Shown here: positions 61,181 through 64,000 of the stretch, in pieces
Layout of the letters: each line of letters opens with the position of its first letter
Numbering within the stretch: the stretch's first letter is position 1
Origin: Paramyrothecium sp. XJ0827
Taxonomy: Eukaryota; Ascomycota; Sordariomycetes; Hypocreales; Stachybotryaceae
Direction of reading: 5' to 3'
Assembly: GCA_020881915.1 (NCBI GenBank)
Contig: JAJFPB010000007.1
Coordinates: 2,418,001-2,482,000, forward strand
DNA length: 64,000 nucleotides
Notes under the pieces: generated by a model
Databases searched by the model: none
What the model was told of the DNA's origin: nothing
Seen by the model: only the letters and a program-made list of their open reading frames with translations
Program-made: the position numbers and the translations under genes

Positions 61181-62713
61181 TCACCTTAGAGCCTCGATAT
61201 CCGCAATCTCCTTTACAGCTTCGGTGGAGAGTACATATGGCGAGTCGGTATCAACGCAGACACTGTCTTCTATGCGTATCCCCATGCCCCTAAAGTGCGC
61301 TGGCCATCGCTCATCGTTGGGCACGTAGATGCCGGGCTCAATTGTAACACAGTGGCCGCTCTTAAGTTTTTCTCTCCTACTGTAACCAGGGCAGTCGTGG
61401 ACGTCCAGTCCGATGTAGTGGCCAACGTGGTGGGGGAATAGTTGATCAATGTTGCCCATAGAAACGTTGAATCCTAAGTCGCTGAGCTGGTCGACCAAGC
61501 TACGAACCGTAATCCGATGTATATCATCAAGGGACATGTTGGCGCTCTCGCGGCAAAGTGACACACTCGTGCGCTGGACGCGCAGTACAGCCTCGTACAG
61601 ATCTCGTTGGGCGGGTGTGAACTTGCCAGACACGGGCCAAGTTCGCGAAATGTCGGTGATGTATGTACCGTACTCGCCCCCCGCATCGACTAGGATAAAC
61701 TCTCCTTCCCGAAAGACGTTGTTATTCACGGTATAGTGAATGCAATTTGCGCGCTCCCCGCCTGCTATCACGGGGATGTAGGCTGGGCCGTCGCAGCCTC
61801 TCATGGTGAACTCGTAGTCCAGGAAGGCATGCAAGTCCTTCTCCTTTGTCCAGGGCCGGCGCATTGCATCGGTAATAGCTCGTCCAGATATCTGACCGGC
61901 CTTTCTCATGTTTGCTACCTCAGCCTGGCTTTTAATTGCTCGCAACTTATTCATGACTGGGTAAAGGGGTGTCGTAGCCGGCCGGGATTGGCCATTGGCA
62001 ACAAGGTTCCAGAGGCGACTGTCGATGGGACTTTTTTGAGCATGGACATCGGCGTACACCAAGCTGGACGATTTCAGGATTCGGGGTAGTTTCGTCTCAA
62101 TAGACTCAATCGATAGCGCCTCGTCAGCATTGAATATATCTCGTGCAGCGTCCACGCCGTTTCTGTATCCCGACCATTGCTCTTCTTTGGGGTCTTTCCG
62201 CTTGACAAACATCCGGAAAATGTAATCCTCTAGTGTCGGTCCTGTGTTTTGAATGACGGCAACCGATTCGTCATCGTTCCAGCCGGTCAGCCATAGGAAG
62301 TTCGATTCTTGTCGATATTGGTGGAAGACAGCGCCTGATTTATATTGCAATGATGCAGCAGGAAGAATAGCGATGCTGCCCTGCGTCATGGACTGCGCAA
62401 GCGCGGCTCGACGATCGGCATATTCTTGAGCGGTGATACCGGGGGTTACTAAAGTCGTATCGTCAGCAGGAGGCACCAATCTCGGGTTCGAGATTCCAGA
62501 TCAATCCTTACATTCACCGGCTTTCAGGAGATGCGGATGGGTTTCGTGAACGGGCTGCCCGAACAGGAGCTCTGAAGCCGGAACTACATTGAAGAGCCCT
62601 GCTCGGGGTTTCGAGGTAGTGAAGCATCTTCTCAACCGGAATGCATCCTGCCGAGCGCTTTGCGGGGCCTGCCGCAGCACAGATGTTCGCAACGAGCTTC
62701 GGAATAGCTTCAT
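61181..62713 (-). CDS. icp55: Mitochondrial intermediate-cleaving peptidase Icp55 (Xaa-Pro aminopeptidase family, M24B)
   Basis: Removes one N-terminal residue from imported mitochondrial proteins after presequence cleavage. Exons 62713-62512 and 62448-61181 flank a 63-base intron (GTAAGG...TTTAG), giving 489 residues; the junction reads KAGELTPGITAQEY. Residues 1-34 are rich in Arg and Ser, without acidic residues in the first 20, and RRCFTTSK is a likely processing-site context, so the protein should enter mitochondria. The aminopeptidase P N-domain covers about 68-240. The pita-bread metallopeptidase domain follows, with metal ligands in VDAGGEYGTYITDISRTW (two Asp), HHVGHYIGLDVHD (His), TIEPGIYV (Glu) and GIRIEDSV (Glu). 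All five ligands are present. It is divergent from dbf4, with a 718-base shared upstream region. Confidence 0.93.
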
Positions 62714-63431
62714 TGTCTTCTATGCTGACTGGTATCTAGTGGGTACAGGCAAGGAGCAAAGGGCAACGAGTAGCAGGACCCCCTTCCTTTATGCGTGATC
62801 GAATTGCGCACCAGCTTGCAACATCGTCCTATAGTCTTGCTAGCGAGCGTTTGGGCTGTCTGTCTGATTTCTGCTGGACGGAACCTCGGCCGTTGCAAAG
62901 CTGTTGGTGGGAGAATGGATCCCAATCAGGAATCCCCTCCAGAGCGAATTTAGATGCATACCTGTATGGCCGGCCCAGAAGAGCCCTACCCCCAAGTACC
63001 GGCCTAACTGAGCAACTGTTTGTTTGCAACGGGCGAGAGGTTCGTTGCTGGTGCGCCGGATGGCCCGTGCGTGTTTTTGGGCTGGTGGCCCAATCCGGTG
63101 TAGCGCTGTTGTGCCAAGCGCGAAGTCTGTGGGTAATCATCAACATCAGAGCTCCTCTGCACTCTCGTTTCTCCCACGCACAACCTTCCCTCACACCTGT
63201 CAAAAGCCCGTCGACACGAGGCGATTGCTTGGAGCTGCTCTGACCTCTTCCCGCATACAGGCTGTCCTTCCATCAATGTCGACCTAGCATCAGTTACTGA
63301 TCTCACTGTGGGCTCGCACTCTCGACGTGTCGCCTCCGCGTCGCGTGCGTCCACGGCTCCAGCCCCTCCACCACCCAACTACTCCACGCTCCGGACTTCT
63401 TGGCCCCGGAGCATGTTGACAGGCTAGGTTT
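62714..63431. promoter_or_regulatory. Shared divergent promoter between icp55 and dbf4
   Basis: These 718 bases lie between two outward-facing start codons. No gene is supported inside; the longer frames overlap each other on opposite strands. No clear TATA box or repeated motif was seen. Confidence 0.5.
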
Positions 63432-64000
63432 ATGGCAGCCGTATCTCTATCTCCCACGCCTGTCCCGATTGCGGCCATGTCCTCCAGACGAGGTCCCCTG
63501 ACCAGCAACCCCAACGTCGCCAACTCGCCTTTGCGAGCGGCCTCTACCCTGGCCGCCTACGGCAAACCGAAACGGTCCTATGCCAACTTACAGCGGGAAG
63601 AACCATATGGGCAGGCACCCCCTCTAAAGAAGCAGGTGCTCGAGAATGGGGCGCAACGAGCCGTTCGTTCTCCCACAAAACCGACACAGAGAAGCCAGGT
63701 TCTTGTCCAGCGTGCCCCCACGCGTCCAGCGACCAAGGAGCGATCCACCAGGGCACTGGCAGCTCCTAGAACCGTGCAAGATGTCGACACGGAGAAGGAA
63801 GTCTGGAAGAAGCACCACCGGGCTAAATTCCCCAAAATGGTCTTCTACTTTGAAAGCATCCCAGATGACATTCGGGCAAAGCTGACGAAGAGGGTCACTT
63901 ACCTTGGTGCTGTGCGTCTCAACTTGAAAAGCAACAGGCTTTGATTATCGATTGGCTGACTTTCTTGCAGCGCCACGAACCCTTCTTTTCCATCGATGTT
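63432..64000 (+). CDS. dbf4: Dbf4/Dfp1 regulatory subunit of the Cdc7 kinase, N-terminal part (cut by window edge)
   Basis: Activates the Cdc7/Hsk1 kinase that phosphorylates the MCM helicase to fire replication origins. Exon 1 is 63432-63911; a 59-base intron (63912-63970, GTGCGT...TTGCAG) leads to exon 2, which runs off the window. The N-terminus is basic and Pro/Ser-rich, probably disordered. The diagnostic part is the start of motif N, a BRCT-like element: KMVFYFESIPDDIRAKLTKR followed by VTYLGA, then across the junction RHEPFFSIDV. This is characteristic of the Dbf4/Dfp1/Him1 and NimO family. The start could be the second ATG at 63477 (MSSRRGPLTSN), which is closer to the conserved part. 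Motifs M and C and the zinc knuckle would lie beyond the right edge. Confidence 0.88.

Overview
The window reads as nuclear DNA of a filamentous ascomycete, most likely a sordariomycete and plausibly of the order Hypocreales. The reasons are short introns (about 50 to 95 bases) with GTAAGT/GTATGT-type donors and CTAAC/TACTAAT-type branch points, pyrimidine-rich leaders ahead of some start codons, and several genes of typical fungal architecture. Exon boundaries given here were placed by hand from splice consensus, reading phase and protein-family continuity; none is supported by transcript data.

Layout. Bases 2-1234 hold the 3' part of an unrecognised multi-pass membrane protein cut by the window edge. 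Bases 1235-19571 (18.3 kb) contain no gene I can support, only simple repeats, palindromes and one compact block of hairpins (9135-9281). At 19572-21341 lies a GATA-like/DUF3295 regulator related to yeast Mks1, with an in-frame intron hidden in its reading frame. Bases 21342-34360 are again without a supportable gene. An isolated APH-type phosphotransferase follows (34361-35239), then decayed minisatellite sequence and a possible broken gene on the minus strand (36237-37063).

From 40011 the window becomes gene-dense and housekeeping in character: a long-chain acyl-CoA synthetase (faa1 type), a rhodanese/USP deubiquitinase (Doa4 type) and the ESCRT-0 subunit Vps27 arranged head to head, a histidine phosphatase, an uncharacterised acidic protein, glycerol kinase, GDP-mannose pyrophosphorylase, the mitochondrial aminopeptidase Icp55, and the first exons of Dbf4, which runs off the right edge.

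Functional links. The most suggestive pair is doa4-like/vps27: one product binds ubiquitinated cargo at endosomes and the other is expected to remove the ubiquitin before the cargo enters intralumenal vesicles. They share one intergenic region of 908 bases. The acyl-CoA synthetase and glycerol kinase both feed lipid synthesis, and GDP-mannose pyrophosphorylase feeds glycosylation and cell-wall mannan, but nothing here shows that these are co-regulated. I found no transposase, reverse transcriptase, CRISPR array, rRNA or convincing tRNA. The strongest novel leads are the shared doa4/vps27 promoter, Asp-for-Cys changes in the FYVE zinc sites, the hairpin block at 9135-9281, tandemly duplicated splice donors near 53425-53466, and a GGTACC cluster upstream of the acyl-CoA synthetase.
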